A program made the translations under genes and the position numbers. The notes below the pieces were generated by a model. That model searched no databases and had not been told where the DNA came from. It worked only from the letters and a program-made list of their open reading frames with translations. 64,000 nucleotides of DNA from Ilumatobacter nonamiensis YM16-303 (GTDB taxonomy: Bacteria; Actinomycetota; Acidimicrobiia; Acidimicrobiales; Ilumatobacteraceae). Each line of letters opens with the position of its first letter. Position 1 is the first letter of the stretch. Of this stretch, positions 34,970 to 43,832 are shown in pieces. The DNA lies in NCBI RefSeq assembly GCF_000350145.1, contig NZ_BAOL01000020.1, forward strand, positions 1-64,000, written 5' to 3'.

Positions 34970-35652
34970 CCGCTGCGCCGCGGGTCCTGGTCGTCGACGA
35001 CGAGGAGAACATCCGGTTCCTCGTCGAGTCGGCCCTGCAGCTCGCGGACATCGACACGGCCGGTGCGGCCGACGGGCGCGCCGGCCTCGCGATGGTCGAG
35101 GAGTTCCGACCGGACCTGATCGTGCTCGACGTGATGATGCCCGGACTCGACGGGTTCGAGGTGCTGGCTCGGCTGCGTGACTCCGGATCGCGGATTCCCG
35201 TGATCTTCCTGACCGCTCGCGATTCCACCGACGACCGCGTCCGCGGCCTGACGGTCGGCGGCGACGACTACATGGTCAAGCCGTTCGCGATCGCCGAGCT
35301 GGTCGCCCGGGTCCAGTTGCGTCTGCGACAGAGCGGTGATTTCGGCCGGCCGGCCGTGTTGCGTTGCGCCGATCTGGAGCTCGACGTCGATGCGCATCGC
35401 GTCACGCGGGCCGGAGCCACGGTCGATCTGTCGCCGACGGAGTACAAGTTGTTGCACCATCTGCTGGCGAACACGGGTCGGGTGTTGACACGCGCGCAGC
35501 TGCTCGACCACGTGTGGGAGTACGACTTCGGTGGCGATTCCACGGTCGTCGACACCTACATCAGCTACCTGCGGCGCAAGCTCGATCAGGTCGAGCCGAA
35601 GCTGATCCACACCATCCGCGGCGTCGGCTTCTGCCTGCGGGTCGATTCGTGA
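34966..35652 (+). CDS. OmpR-family response regulator
   Basis: 228 aa: receiver domain 1-125 with the acidic pocket VVDDEE, phospho-acceptor D55 in LIVLDVMMPG, switch Thr in FLTARD and Lys in YMVKPF; winged-helix DNA-binding domain about 130-228 (VDLSPTEYKLLHHLLANTGRV, VVDTYISYLRRKLD, HTIRGVGFCLR). It is translationally coupled to cotH and to the kinase. Probably binds the 11-bp tandem repeats upstream of cotH and so controls its own operon and the VTC/DUF4956 arm. Confidence 0.94.
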   Translation: MTAAPRVLVVDDEENIRFLVESALQLADIDTAGAADGRAGLAMVEEFRPDLIVLDVMMPGLDGFEVLARLRDSGSRIPVIFLTARDSTDDRVRGLTVGGDDYMVKPFAIAELVARVQLRLRQSGDFGRPAVLRCADLELDVDAHRVTRAGATVDLSPTEYKLLHHLLANTGRVLTRAQLLDHVWEYDFGGDSTVVDTYISYLRRKLDQVEPKLIHTIRGVGFCLRVDS

Positions 35653-37058
35653 CCCTGCGCACGCGGTTGTTGCTCGGACTCGGAGCGGTCTTCCTGGTCG
35701 TCGTGGTGGCGGGCGTGTTCACGGTCCGGACCCAACGGGCTCAGCTGTACGACGAGGTCGACGCTCAGCTCACCTCCACACCGATGCCGGGCCCTGCCCG
35801 CGCACCACTCCCACCCGGTCCCGGGCCGGCCGACGACCAGAGCATCTCCGACCTCTACCTCGCGTTCGTCGACGACGCCGGGGACCTGCGCGTCGCCGTC
35901 CAGGGCCAACGCCTCGCCGACGTTCCCGACCTCGAGGCGTTGATCGCGGAAGCTCCGACCGACACCGCGATCCTGACCGTGGACGGCGTGGACGGAGAGT
36001 CGACGTTCCGCGTGCTGTACGAACCTGCATCACCGACGTCAGCGGCGGCGCTCGTGGCGTTGCCGATCGACGACATCGAACAAACGATGGACCGGTTGAT
36101 CTACACGCTGCTCGCGGTGGCCGGAATCGTGCTGCTGGTGCTCGTGCTGATCGGCTCCTGGGTCAACCGCTTCGGGATCCGACCGATCGAGGAGATGACC
36201 GACACCGCCGATGCGATCGCCCATGGTGACCGCACGCGTCGCGCGGGGAACTACGCCGACACGACCGAGGCGGGTCGTCTGGCCACGGCGTTCAACGTGA
36301 TGCTCGACGAGCGCGATCAGACCGAGGATCGTCTGCGGGCGTTCGTGTCCGACGCGTCGCACGAACTCCGCACCCCACTCACGTCGATTCGGGGGTATCT
36401 CGACCTCTATACCCAGGGCGGGTTCCGACAACCGGGCCAACTCGATGACGCGATGCGGCGGATGCAGGGCGAGGCGGAACGGATGAGTCTGCTCGTCGAG
36501 GATCTGCTGCTGCTCGCCAAGTTCGACGAGGAGCAGCCGCTCGACACCGCGGCGTTCGACGTGGCGCAGATGGTGCGCGACGTCGCCGTGCTGGCGATGG
36601 CGGGACACCCGGAGCGTGCGGTCGACGTCGATGCCCCGGACGCGCTCGAGTTCGTCGGGGACCGGCTCCGCCTGCACCAGGTCGTCGCCGGACTGGTCGA
36701 CAACGCGGTGACCCATACGCCGACCGATGCGTCGATCAGTCTGCGGGCCTCGGGTGTGGGGTCGGGTTCGGACGCCGGTGCCGGCGTGTCGATCGTCGTG
36801 GCCGATACCGGTCCGGGACTGTCGGAGGACGCGGTCAGAACTGCGTTCGACCGCTTCTCGCGCGGCGATGGGTCGCGTTCTCGGGCCACGGGTGGGTCGG
36901 GTCTGGGACTCGCGATCGCGAAGTCGATCGTCGAGGCACATGGCGGCACGATCGCGGTCGCGTCGGTGCCCGGTCACGGGGCGACGTTCTCGATCGAACT
37001 GCCGGTCGACCGACTGCCCGCGTCCGATGCTTCGCAGCCCGGGGAGGTGGAGGCATGA
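35649..37058 (+). CDS. Sensor histidine kinase
   Basis: 469 aa. Helix 7-26, extracytoplasmic sensor about 30-148 (Pro-rich start, acidic), helix 151-171, HAMP to about 225, HisKA with H238 (SDASHELRTPLTSIRGY), then the HATPase domain with N box LVDNAVTH, G1 DTGPGLS and G2 GGSGLGLAI. Resembles actinobacterial MprB/TcrY-type kinases. The GTG start overlaps the regulator stop by 4 nt. The signal is unknown; pairing with CotH suggests an envelope or phosphate-related cue. Confidence 0.94.
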   Translation: MTLRTRLLLGLGAVFLVVVVAGVFTVRTQRAQLYDEVDAQLTSTPMPGPARAPLPPGPGPADDQSISDLYLAFVDDAGDLRVAVQGQRLADVPDLEALIAEAPTDTAILTVDGVDGESTFRVLYEPASPTSAAALVALPIDDIEQTMDRLIYTLLAVAGIVLLVLVLIGSWVNRFGIRPIEEMTDTADAIAHGDRTRRAGNYADTTEAGRLATAFNVMLDERDQTEDRLRAFVSDASHELRTPLTSIRGYLDLYTQGGFRQPGQLDDAMRRMQGEAERMSLLVEDLLLLAKFDEEQPLDTAAFDVAQMVRDVAVLAMAGHPERAVDVDAPDALEFVGDRLRLHQVVAGLVDNAVTHTPTDASISLRASGVGSGSDAGAGVSIVVADTGPGLSEDAVRTAFDRFSRGDGSRSRATGGSGLGLAIAKSIVEAHGGTIAVASVPGHGATFSIELPVDRLPASDASQPGEVEA

Positions 37059-37336
37059 CCGACGACGAGCTTCCGGCAGGGATGGCCCTGCAACGAACGA
37101 CGCCGACGTTCGACGAGCACACGACACCTGCGGGGTTGCGGTCCGCGCATCAGGTGGCGACCGGGGTGTGGGGTCGGCTCGTCGTGGAGTCGGGGTCGCT
37201 CGGGTTCGTCTTCGAGGACGCGGGCGACGAGCTACGGACGCTGTCTGCGGGTGAGCATCAGGTGATTCCACCCGCGCGACCGCACCGTGTGGTGATCGAC
37301 GGCCCGGTCCGATTCGCCGTCGAGTTCCACCGGTAG
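37055..37336 (+). CDS. DUF1971 cupin-like small protein
   Basis: 93 aa single-domain beta-barrel protein. The pattern ELPAGMALQRTTPTFDEHTT, GVWGRLVVESGSLGFVFED and the end IPPARPHRVVIDGPVRFAVEF match the DUF1971 domain seen alone or fused to TehB-type tellurite-resistance methyltransferases. Here no methyltransferase is fused. It is coupled by 4 nt to the kinase gene and ends the cotH operon. Function unknown. Confidence 0.75.
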   Translation: MTDDELPAGMALQRTTPTFDEHTTPAGLRSAHQVATGVWGRLVVESGSLGFVFEDAGDELRTLSAGEHQVIPPARPHRVVIDGPVRFAVEFHR

Positions 37337-37339
37337 AGC

Positions 37340-37370
37340 GTCGCGTTGCGGGTCCGACCCGTCGAGCGAC
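37340..37370. terminator. Candidate bidirectional terminator
   Basis: A nested hairpin lies between convergent genes: outer GTCGC (37340-37344) with GCGAC (37366-37370), inner CGGGT (37349-37353) with ACCCG (37357-37361) around a CCG loop. No T-run follows on either strand, common for high-GC actinobacteria. Confidence 0.4.
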
Positions 37371-38053
37371 TACGTGGCGAGTTCGAACGGCGGAATGTCG
37401 GTGATCTCGATCTCGGGGCCGAGCGTCGCGCCGTGCAGTTCGAGGCGGTGGCCGCTCCAGAACTTGCCGGGGTCGTACCAGTTCGGCGGTCGCTTCTCGT
37501 CGAGGAGACCCATCCGCTCGTAGGTGATGGCGACGACCTCGGCGCAGAACAGCGTCTCGAGCTCGGACCTGCGGCGGATCCGACCCTTGACCCAGCCGGT
37601 CGCGAGCGAACGCGTCGCCGGGAAGGTTCGGCCGTCGAATTCGGCCACGGTCTGGATGGCAGCGTCCTCCATCTCGGTCGTGACGTCGATGTCGATCTGG
37701 CGCATCCACGCCGTCTGTCCGTATCGGTGACTCCACTGGCCGGCCGCATCGGCGAGACGGTGGAGCTGCGTGCCGCGATGGGTGACCCCGGCCCACACGT
37801 CGGGGATTGTCTTGCCGAGCTCCGCGTGCCAGATCAGCGGCGGGAGGTCGTCCAGTGCGATCACCATGCCGACGTGGTTGACCGGGCTGTTCGTGAACGC
37901 GCGGATCGCCCGATCGGCGGTCGAGGTGCCGCGGAACAGCCAGACGTCGCCGGTGCGGGCGAGACCGGCGGCTTCGTCGAACGACATCGACGAGTGCGGG
38001 TGGTCGCGGTGGTGCCGGAGCCGGGTTCGCGAGGCATCGTCGGTGTCGGTCAT
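37370..38053 (-). CDS. YiiX/YebB-like NlpC/P60-family cysteine hydrolase
   Basis: 227 aa. The circularly permuted papain-like order is visible: the catalytic His comes first (SPVNHVGMVIAL) and the Cys later (LETLFCAEVVAITYERMGLL). GDVWLFRG near the start is also typical. Family members hydrolyse amide or lipid-ester bonds; substrate unknown, no signal peptide seen. The start codon is 23 nt from that of a divergent small membrane protein, so their promoters overlap. Confidence 0.7.
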   Translation of the reverse strand: MTDTDDASRTRLRHHRDHPHSSMSFDEAAGLARTGDVWLFRGTSTADRAIRAFTNSPVNHVGMVIALDDLPPLIWHAELGKTIPDVWAGVTHRGTQLHRLADAAGQWSHRYGQTAWMRQIDIDVTTEMEDAAIQTVAEFDGRTFPATRSLATGWVKGRIRRRSELETLFCAEVVAITYERMGLLDEKRPPNWYDPGKFWSGHRLELHGATLGPEIEITDIPPFELAT

Positions 38054-38076
38054 CGTGAGATCTACGGTACTGAGCG

Positions 38077-38256
38077 ATGAAGTTGTGGAAGTGGATCGGT
38101 CTCGCCGGTGTGGTGGGCGCCGCCGCGGTGGGTGTCGCTGCGGGAACGGCGACGGTGAAGCGCAAGCGGCGTGAGTACATCGAGGCGAACCCGTCCGAAC
38201 TCCGCGACCGCCTCCACGCTCGCCACGCGGAAGCCGTCGCTCGGCAAGCCGGCTGA
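38077..38256 (+). CDS. Small membrane protein, 59 aa
   Basis: The protein starts MKLWKWIGLAGVVGAAAVGV: a Lys/Trp start, one Gly/Ala/Val-rich helix (about 7-26), then a basic stretch (KRKRREYIE) and a helical tail ending RHAEAVARQAG. The positive-inside rule puts the C-terminus in the cytosol. TACGGT lies at -14 to -9 of the ATG, near the leaderless position. The family is not recognised, but codon use and membrane topology look genuine. Confidence 0.65.
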   Translation: MKLWKWIGLAGVVGAAAVGVAAGTATVKRKRREYIEANPSELRDRLHARHAEAVARQAG

Positions 38257-38289
38257 CTCGGCGTACTCCGGCCCGCCGGCGGGTGACGC

Positions 38290-39246
38290 CTACCTGCGTC
38301 GGGACACTCGGCGGAGGATGTCGAGTCGTTCCGCGACGTTCGGATCGGAGAGGCGCTCGCGGGTCGAGGCGAGCGCGGCGACGGTCGTCGCTGCTCGTGT
38401 CGAGGAGTCCATCGCGTTCGGTCCCATCGCCGCGAGGTCGGCCGCGGTGGGTTGGAAGGTCAAGACGTCAGCGCCGGTTTTCCTGACCGTCTTGATCTCG
38501 CCGGCGAGTTGTCGGGCGTGCATTCGGCGGGTGGTCGGGCGGACGTTGCGGTTCGCGTCGGTCGTTGCCGACATCGGCGAGACCACGACGACGAGGTCGT
38601 ATCCGCCGTCCGCGACGAGATCGGCGTTGGTCGGGGAGTGGGCTCCGCCGTCGATGTAGCGCCGACCCTCGTGAACGACCGGGCGGAAGAACCCCGGGAT
38701 CGACGAGGACGCCTGCACCGCGATCCCGATCGCAGGGTCGACGTCATTCCGGCCGAACACGACCCGGTCGCCGGACCCGAGGTCGACCACACAGATCCAG
38801 GTCGGACGGTCGGGCCACGCCCGCCCGCGGTACATGGCGTCGATCCGCTCGCCGATCACGTCGGACGGGATCGTGCCGGTCGGCATGAGTCCGGCGAGGG
38901 CCTTCGTCGGGTGTCGGAGCCCGTGGAACAGCAGACCGGGTGACGACGGAAGTGGCGGGCGAGACCACGGCGTGGGCGTGAAGTCGAACGTCGGTGGGCC
39001 GGTGGCATCGCCGACGACCGCTGCGGCTTCGGCCGAGATCGATCGGCCACGACTGCGAGGGGCGAGGTCCAGCGGTGGGAACCCGGCGCGCAACGTCGCG
39101 GCCACGCCCGAACCCGCTGACGTCCCGACGATCAGATCGGCATCGCGAGCGTCGAAACCCGCTTCGGCGAGCGCCGTGAGTACCCCGGCGTGGTACGCAG
39201 CGCCGACGATGCCCCCGGCTCCGAGCACCACCGCGACGGACGACAT
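38290..39246 (-). CDS. Patatin-like phospholipase
   Basis: 318 aa. Oxyanion hole VLGAGGIVGAAYHAGVL at the N-terminus, nucleophile Ser in GTSAGSGVA (about 42-50), catalytic Asp in DGGAHSPTNADL (about 194-205). A Ser-Asp dyad acyl hydrolase of the RssA/NTE type; no membrane segment or signal. Substrate unknown, probably membrane lipids. It converges with the small membrane gene; a GC-rich palindrome (38272-38283) lies between them. The minus-strand start has CATACT at -12 to -7. Confidence 0.9.
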   Translation of the reverse strand: MSSVAVVLGAGGIVGAAYHAGVLTALAEAGFDARDADLIVGTSAGSGVAATLRAGFPPLDLAPRSRGRSISAEAAAVVGDATGPPTFDFTPTPWSRPPLPSSPGLLFHGLRHPTKALAGLMPTGTIPSDVIGERIDAMYRGRAWPDRPTWICVVDLGSGDRVVFGRNDVDPAIGIAVQASSSIPGFFRPVVHEGRRYIDGGAHSPTNADLVADGGYDLVVVVSPMSATTDANRNVRPTTRRMHARQLAGEIKTVRKTGADVLTFQPTAADLAAMGPNAMDSSTRAATTVAALASTRERLSDPNVAERLDILRRVSRRR

Positions 39247-39276
39247 GCGGTCAGTATGTCAGCCGTACGAATTCGC

Positions 39277-39897
39277 TCAGACCGCCTCGGGACCGCCGGT
39301 GGAGTCTTCGGTCCAGACGTAGTCGATCTGCTCGGCGGTGCGTTCGGCGAGGGCGCGTCCCGCGAATCGATCGACGAGGTGCAGTGCCATCGCAATGCCG
39401 GCGCTGAGGGCGCCGCCCGTCACGACGCGGCCGGAATCGACCCAGCGGACGCGGCGGCGCGCACCGTCGGGACCGGCTCGCTCGACGAGGCTGTCGATGT
39501 CCTCCCAGTGGGTCGTCCACGGACGGTCGGCGAGTAGACCGACACCGTGCAGCAGAAATGCCCCGGTACACACGCTGGCGAGCGTGGCCCCGTCCCGCCG
39601 TGCGACGGCGTCGATCGCCGCGAGGAGATCCTGGTCGGCGAGCGGCGCCGTGAGATCGATCGTGCCGGGCACGATGAGCAGATCGGTTCGTGTGAGCACA
39701 TCGTCGGACGCGGTCGGGATCAGCCCGAGCCCGCCGTACGCCGTGACCGGTTCTCCGTCGAGGGTGACCGTGTCGACCTCGAACGGAGCGTCACCGCCGT
39801 CGCGCGCGGCGAGTCGGTTCGCGGTGAGGAACACCTCGTACGGGCCGCCCGAGTCGAGGAGATCGACGGAGTCGAAGAGCAGGATCGAGATGTGCAT
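39277..39897 (-). CDS. DJ-1/PfpI family protein
   Basis: 206 aa with the class I glutamine amidotransferase-like fold: MHISILLFDSVDLLDSGGPY, LLIVPG, and the nucleophile elbow ASVCTGAFLLHGVGLL with its Cys, followed by the His of TTHWEDI. This resembles isonitrile hydratase and the sensory domain of AraC-type regulators, but there is no DNA-binding domain. The frame stays open far upstream (to 41139), but only ATG 39897 fits the fold. CAGGAT is at -12 to -7. Confidence 0.85.
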   Translation of the reverse strand: MHISILLFDSVDLLDSGGPYEVFLTANRLAARDGGDAPFEVDTVTLDGEPVTAYGGLGLIPTASDDVLTRTDLLIVPGTIDLTAPLADQDLLAAIDAVARRDGATLASVCTGAFLLHGVGLLADRPWTTHWEDIDSLVERAGPDGARRRVRWVDSGRVVTGGALSAGIAMALHLVDRFAGRALAERTAEQIDYVWTEDSTGGPEAV

Positions 39898-39999
39898 CGC
39901 ACCATCCTGTCGCGCTGATTCGGCACGCAACATCGCTTCTCTGCCAGGTTGCCTCGGTAGCGCCCCGCCGTCACACGCTCGACGTGTCAGAGTGAGGGA

Positions 40000-40491
40000 A
40001 TGAGCGAACAGCGAATCGAAGTCGACCGGGTGATCGCCGCGGAGCCGAACGTGATCTTCGAGGTCCTGCGGAGTCCCGAGGGCCACGTGCAGATCGACGC
40101 GTCGGGCATGCTGATGTCGTCGACCGGTGATCCCGCCTCGGCCGTGGACGACCGGTTCGTCGTCCACATGGACCGTGATTCGCTGCGCGACTTCGACCTC
40201 GGCGAATACGACGTCACCGTGGTCATCACCGAGTTCGACCAGGACAGCCACATCGCGTGGACGATCGACGGGCAGATGCAGCCGCCGATCGGTCACGTCT
40301 ACGGGTACCGCCTCGAGCCGGTCGAGGGAGGCACCAGGGTGACCTCGTACTACGACTGGTCGGACATTCACGAGCACTACAGCGAGATGGCCGGCGACAT
40401 CTTCCCCGTCATCTCCGAGACCAATCTGCGCGCGACGCTCGGCATCCTGGCGCGCACGGTCGCGCCGGGCGCGAGTCGACCCGGCGCCTGA
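40000..40491 (+). CDS. SRPBCC family protein
   Basis: 163 aa, helix-grip fold: IEVDRVIAAEPNVIFEVLRSPEGH at the start, VVITEFDQDSHIAWTIDG and GTRVTSYYDWSDI in the middle, and the long C-terminal helix (ISETNLRATLGILARTV). Ligand unknown. The ATG lacks a Shine-Dalgarno; CAGAGT sits at -12 to -7. An inverted repeat ACACG-ctcga-CGTGT (39973-39987) just upstream may be an operator shared with the divergent DJ-1-like gene. Confidence 0.8.
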   Translation: MSEQRIEVDRVIAAEPNVIFEVLRSPEGHVQIDASGMLMSSTGDPASAVDDRFVVHMDRDSLRDFDLGEYDVTVVITEFDQDSHIAWTIDGQMQPPIGHVYGYRLEPVEGGTRVTSYYDWSDIHEHYSEMAGDIFPVISETNLRATLGILARTVAPGASRPGA

Positions 40492-40548
40492 TCCGATGGG
40501 GGTGACGACCGGTCGCCCCGCGGAGAACGGTGCTCTACGGTGAGGCGC

Positions 40549-41793
40549 ATGGCGACGAGCTCCGATGTCGACGAGCACCTCGCGCAGCGGGCGCTGGCGC
40601 TGGTTGCGGCGCCATCGGAGACCGGACAGGAGCACCCCGCGATCGACCTGATCGCGTCGTGGTTGGACCCGGTTGCCGACGAGGTCGATCGGTGGGTGAC
40701 GCCGATGGCCGACCTCGAGTCCGATCCGGCGTATCCGGGCCGCGAGGTGGAGCGCGACGAGGTCCCGGTGGTGGCCGCGCGCATCGTCGGGAACCGGCCC
40801 GGTCCGATCGTCGTGCTCACCGGACATGCGGACGTGGTCCCGGTCGGCGACCGGGTGAAGTGGTCCCGTGATCCGGCCGGCGAGCTCGACGGCGACGTGC
40901 TGTACGGGCGCGGCTCGGCCGACATGAAGGGTGGAGTCGTCGCCGCGATCGAGGCGTTCACCCGTGTCGCTCATGGTGACCGGGACTTCGCGGGCGAGCT
41001 GCGGTTCGTCGCGGTGCCGGGGGAGGAGGACGGTGGAACCGGCACCCTCGCCGCGATCCGGCGCGGCTGGACCGGCGATCTCGTGATCGTGCCCGAGCCC
41101 ACGTCGGGTCCGGACGGCCCGCAGGTCGTGGTCGCCCACGGCGGAGCCCTGACCTACACGATCGAGGTCGACGGGCGGTCAGCGCACGCCGCCACCCGGC
41201 TCCTCGGTGAGTCGGCGCTCGATCACTTCATCACCGTCTACCGGGCGGTCGAGCGGCTCGAACGGGAGGTCAACGAGAACGAGCGGAACCCGGCGATGGT
41301 GACGACCGGTCTGCCGTACCCGACGACGGTGGGTGTGGTGAACGGCGGCGTGTGGGCGTCGAACGTGATGGAGAAGATCACCGCCGAACTGCGCGTCGGC
41401 GTGACGATCGACGAGACGGTCCGGGAGGCCGAATCCCGATTCGAGCGGACCTTGCGCGAGGCGATCACCGGCGACGAGTGGCTCGACGCCCATCCGCCGC
41501 GGATCGAACGGACCGGCGCCGCGTTCGGGTCGTCGTCGATCGAGGTCGACCACCCGCTCGTGGAAGCGCTGCGCGGTGCCGCCGAGTCGGAGACGGGCGT
41601 CCGGCCCGGCACGATCGGCGCGCCCTACGGATGTGACATGGCACTCTGGCGGCGCGAGGCCGGTGCGGCGTGCGCGGTGTACGGACCAGGCGAGATCGTC
41701 CACGCCCACGCCGTCGACGAACGCATCTCGATCGCCGAGCTGGCGACGACCGCCCGGGTGCTCGAAACCACCGTGCGTTCGCTGCTTCGGTAG
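40549..41793 (+). CDS. M20 family metallopeptidase (ArgE/DapE-like)
   Basis: 414 aa. Zinc-binding and catalytic residues: H and D of LTGHADVVPVGD, D of GRGSADMKGG, E-E of PGEEDGGTG, E in IVPEPTSG, and a dimerisation domain at about 190-300 (HGGALTYTIEVDGRSAHAA). Hydrolyses N-acyl or peptide bonds; the specific substrate (for example acetylornithine or succinyl-diaminopimelate) cannot be read. I chose ATG 40549: TACGGT is at -13 to -8. GTG 40540 would add three residues. Confidence 0.88.
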   Translation: MATSSDVDEHLAQRALALVAAPSETGQEHPAIDLIASWLDPVADEVDRWVTPMADLESDPAYPGREVERDEVPVVAARIVGNRPGPIVVLTGHADVVPVGDRVKWSRDPAGELDGDVLYGRGSADMKGGVVAAIEAFTRVAHGDRDFAGELRFVAVPGEEDGGTGTLAAIRRGWTGDLVIVPEPTSGPDGPQVVVAHGGALTYTIEVDGRSAHAATRLLGESALDHFITVYRAVERLEREVNENERNPAMVTTGLPYPTTVGVVNGGVWASNVMEKITAELRVGVTIDETVREAESRFERTLREAITGDEWLDAHPPRIERTGAAFGSSSIEVDHPLVEALRGAAESETGVRPGTIGAPYGCDMALWRREAGAACAVYGPGEIVHAHAVDERISIAELATTARVLETTVRSLLR

Positions 41794-41864
41794 GGCTCCG
41801 GGCCGGCCGGTGCGTGCCTGGCGGACGGACACCGCGGCGTTGCCACCGTGCCTACGATCGGTGC

Positions 41865-42863
41865 ATGAACTGGTTCGTCGAGCTCACCGGTTTCGACGAG
41901 AGCGAGCAGGCGGTCCGTTCATCGCTGACGATCGACGGCGACGTGTTGCGGTCGAGCGTGAACGGTCGCTCGATGCACTGCGGGACGCTGACGACGCCAT
42001 CGCTCGCCGAGTTGCGCCGCACTCGCCCGGCGCGGGAGGGACCGGTCTCGGTTCGGGAGATCGTCGCCGATGCGCGTGCGCTGCACCTCGATCCGGCGAA
42101 CGCGGGAGCGGTGTTCCAGGTCGCGTCGCAGTTCAACCTGCTGGAGATGCCCGGTCCCTCGGTCACACCCGAACGCGGCGTCACCGGGTACTGGAACGAT
42201 CGGACGCAAGGACCAGCGTGCGCGGTCGCCTGCGGTGCGGGAACGATCCAACGCAACTGGTTCGCGAGTGTCGGTGACCAGATCGGCCAGACCGCCGAGC
42301 GCCAGATCGACTGCGCCGCCAACCTCGGTGCGGCGTTGGGTGGTGGACCCGATGGCCGCGATCTCTGGACGATGCAGAACGGCTACCTGTTCGCAACTGC
42401 CGGCGGTCTGGATCGGGTCGAGGACGTGGTCGCAGGCTGCTCGGTCGACGAGCGCGACGAACTGCTCGGGCATCTGCGGATCGGATTGCAGTCCGACACC
42501 GAGGTGACGTTCGGGACGGCCGCGGGGACAGCCGGTCACCTCGTCAGCCAGGCGTACTGCTCGGCGGTCCCGGTGGGCTACTCCGATCAGCCGGCGGGAA
42601 GGTGGGAGCCGCTCGCCCGACTGGTCCTCGACGCAACGTACGAGGCGACACTCTCGGCCGCGGCGATCGCTGCCGAGTCGACCGGCAACCGCTCGGTGTT
42701 CCTGACGCTGGTCGGCGGTGGAGTGTTCGGGAACCGGACCGAGTGGATCGTCGACGCGATCCGACGCGCCGTCGCCTGCCACGAGGGTGCCGATCTCGAC
42801 GTGGTCCTCGTCAGCTACGGTGCACCGAAGCCGGAGCTGCGCGGCCTGCTCACCGAGAGGTGA
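41865..42863 (+). CDS. Uncharacterised protein, possible macro-domain-like fold
   Basis: 332 aa, no named family recognised. Conserved-looking blocks are ASQFNLLEMPGPSVTPERG, GYWNDRTQGPACAVACGAG, IGQTAERQIDCAANLGAAL and, near the end, VFLTLVGGGVFGNRTEWIVD followed by a helix and a VVLVSYG strand. The last block resembles the Gly-rich ribose/phosphate loop of macro domains and PARG-like proteins, which bind or cleave ADP-ribose; the FN and GG elements fit loosely. This is inference. TACGAT stands exactly at -12 to -7, so translation is probably leaderless. It stands alone between a peptidase and a convergent hydrolase. Confidence 0.6.
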   Translation: MNWFVELTGFDESEQAVRSSLTIDGDVLRSSVNGRSMHCGTLTTPSLAELRRTRPAREGPVSVREIVADARALHLDPANAGAVFQVASQFNLLEMPGPSVTPERGVTGYWNDRTQGPACAVACGAGTIQRNWFASVGDQIGQTAERQIDCAANLGAALGGGPDGRDLWTMQNGYLFATAGGLDRVEDVVAGCSVDERDELLGHLRIGLQSDTEVTFGTAAGTAGHLVSQAYCSAVPVGYSDQPAGRWEPLARLVLDATYEATLSAAAIAAESTGNRSVFLTLVGGGVFGNRTEWIVDAIRRAVACHEGADLDVVLVSYGAPKPELRGLLTER

Positions 42864-42879
42864 CCGCGGACGGCCCGGG

Positions 42880-43761
42880 TCAGTACGACTCGGCGCGCAC
42901 GGCCACACCGAAGATGGCGTCGGCCATCTGCGACCAGTAGAGCGGTGGCAGGTCGTGGCCCATGAGTCCGAACACCAAGAGGTCGGCGCCGGGAACCGAA
43001 GCGGCCGTGGCCTCGCCACCCGAGAGCGTGACCAGCGGGTCCTCGCGGCCGTGCACCACCAGCGTCGGAACCTCCACGCTCCGCAGGCGCTCGGTGCGAT
43101 CCCCGGTCGCCGCGACGGCGGCGATCTGGAAGGCCGTTCCCGCGGGATGGAAGCAGCGGTCGTACGCCTCGGCGGCTCGCGCCCGTGCCTCGGCCTCGTC
43201 GAACAGCGAACCGCCGATCACGCGCGACGTCGCAACCGTCGCGTCGATCGCACCGGCGCGGTCCGTCGGCGGAGGCGTGAGCAGGGCGGTCATCGCGGCC
43301 GCATCAGGCTGGCCCACGTCACCCGCGCCGGTCGTCGACATGATGCTCGTCATCGACAGCACCCGGTCGGGGTGTTCGATCGCCATCATCTGCACGATCA
43401 TCCCGCCCATCGACGCACCGACCAGATGCGCGGCGGGGATGTCCAGCGCGTCGAGCAGACCCACCGCATCGGCCGCCATCGTCGACAAGGTGTACGGCGA
43501 TTCCACGGGCTGACCTGCCAACGCCTGGGCGTACACCGCCATCACGTCCGGAGGTGGCGCGTCGGACTTCGTGGACAGGCCCGCATCACGGTTGTCGAAT
43601 CGGATCACCCGGAACCCGCGCTCGAGGAGCTCGGAGATGAACCCCGGGCTCCACAGCGTCATCTGCGCCCCGAGTCCCATCACGAGCAGCAGCGGGGGAG
43701 CGTCGTCGGGCCCGAAGCTCTCGTAGCAGAGGTCGATGTCGTTCGCGGTGGTGGTCGGCAT
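42880..43761 (-). CDS. Alpha/beta hydrolase
   Basis: 293 aa. Oxyanion segment PPLLLVMGLGAQMTLW, nucleophile elbow LVGASMGGMIVQMMA (Ser about 115), Asp in LVVHGREDPLV and His near the end in GLMGHDLPPLY. The lid region follows the nucleophile. Similar proteins include aclacinomycin methylesterase-like and chloroperoxidase-like hydrolases. Substrate unknown. CATGAT lies at -12 to -7 of the minus-strand ATG. Confidence 0.88.
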   Translation of the reverse strand: MPTTTANDIDLCYESFGPDDAPPLLLVMGLGAQMTLWSPGFISELLERGFRVIRFDNRDAGLSTKSDAPPPDVMAVYAQALAGQPVESPYTLSTMAADAVGLLDALDIPAAHLVGASMGGMIVQMMAIEHPDRVLSMTSIMSTTGAGDVGQPDAAAMTALLTPPPTDRAGAIDATVATSRVIGGSLFDEAEARARAAEAYDRCFHPAGTAFQIAAVAATGDRTERLRSVEVPTLVVHGREDPLVTLSGGEATAASVPGADLLVFGLMGHDLPPLYWSQMADAIFGVAVRAESY

Positions 43762-43832
43762 CGGGAGATCATGGCACTTCGGGCCGTTCGAGTGAGAGTG
43801 CTGACCGGGATCCGACGTGCGAACCTGTCGGC

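Noticed and set aside
36039-38180. 713-codon minus-strand frame across the kinase and DUF1971 genes
   Set aside because: Arg/Pro/His-rich shadow translation; the plus-strand kinase has every expected motif.
39277-41139. 620-codon reading of the DJ-1/PfpI gene
   Set aside because: The part beyond 39897 runs antisense through SRPBCC and M20 genes and has no similarity; the fold starts at MHISILLF.
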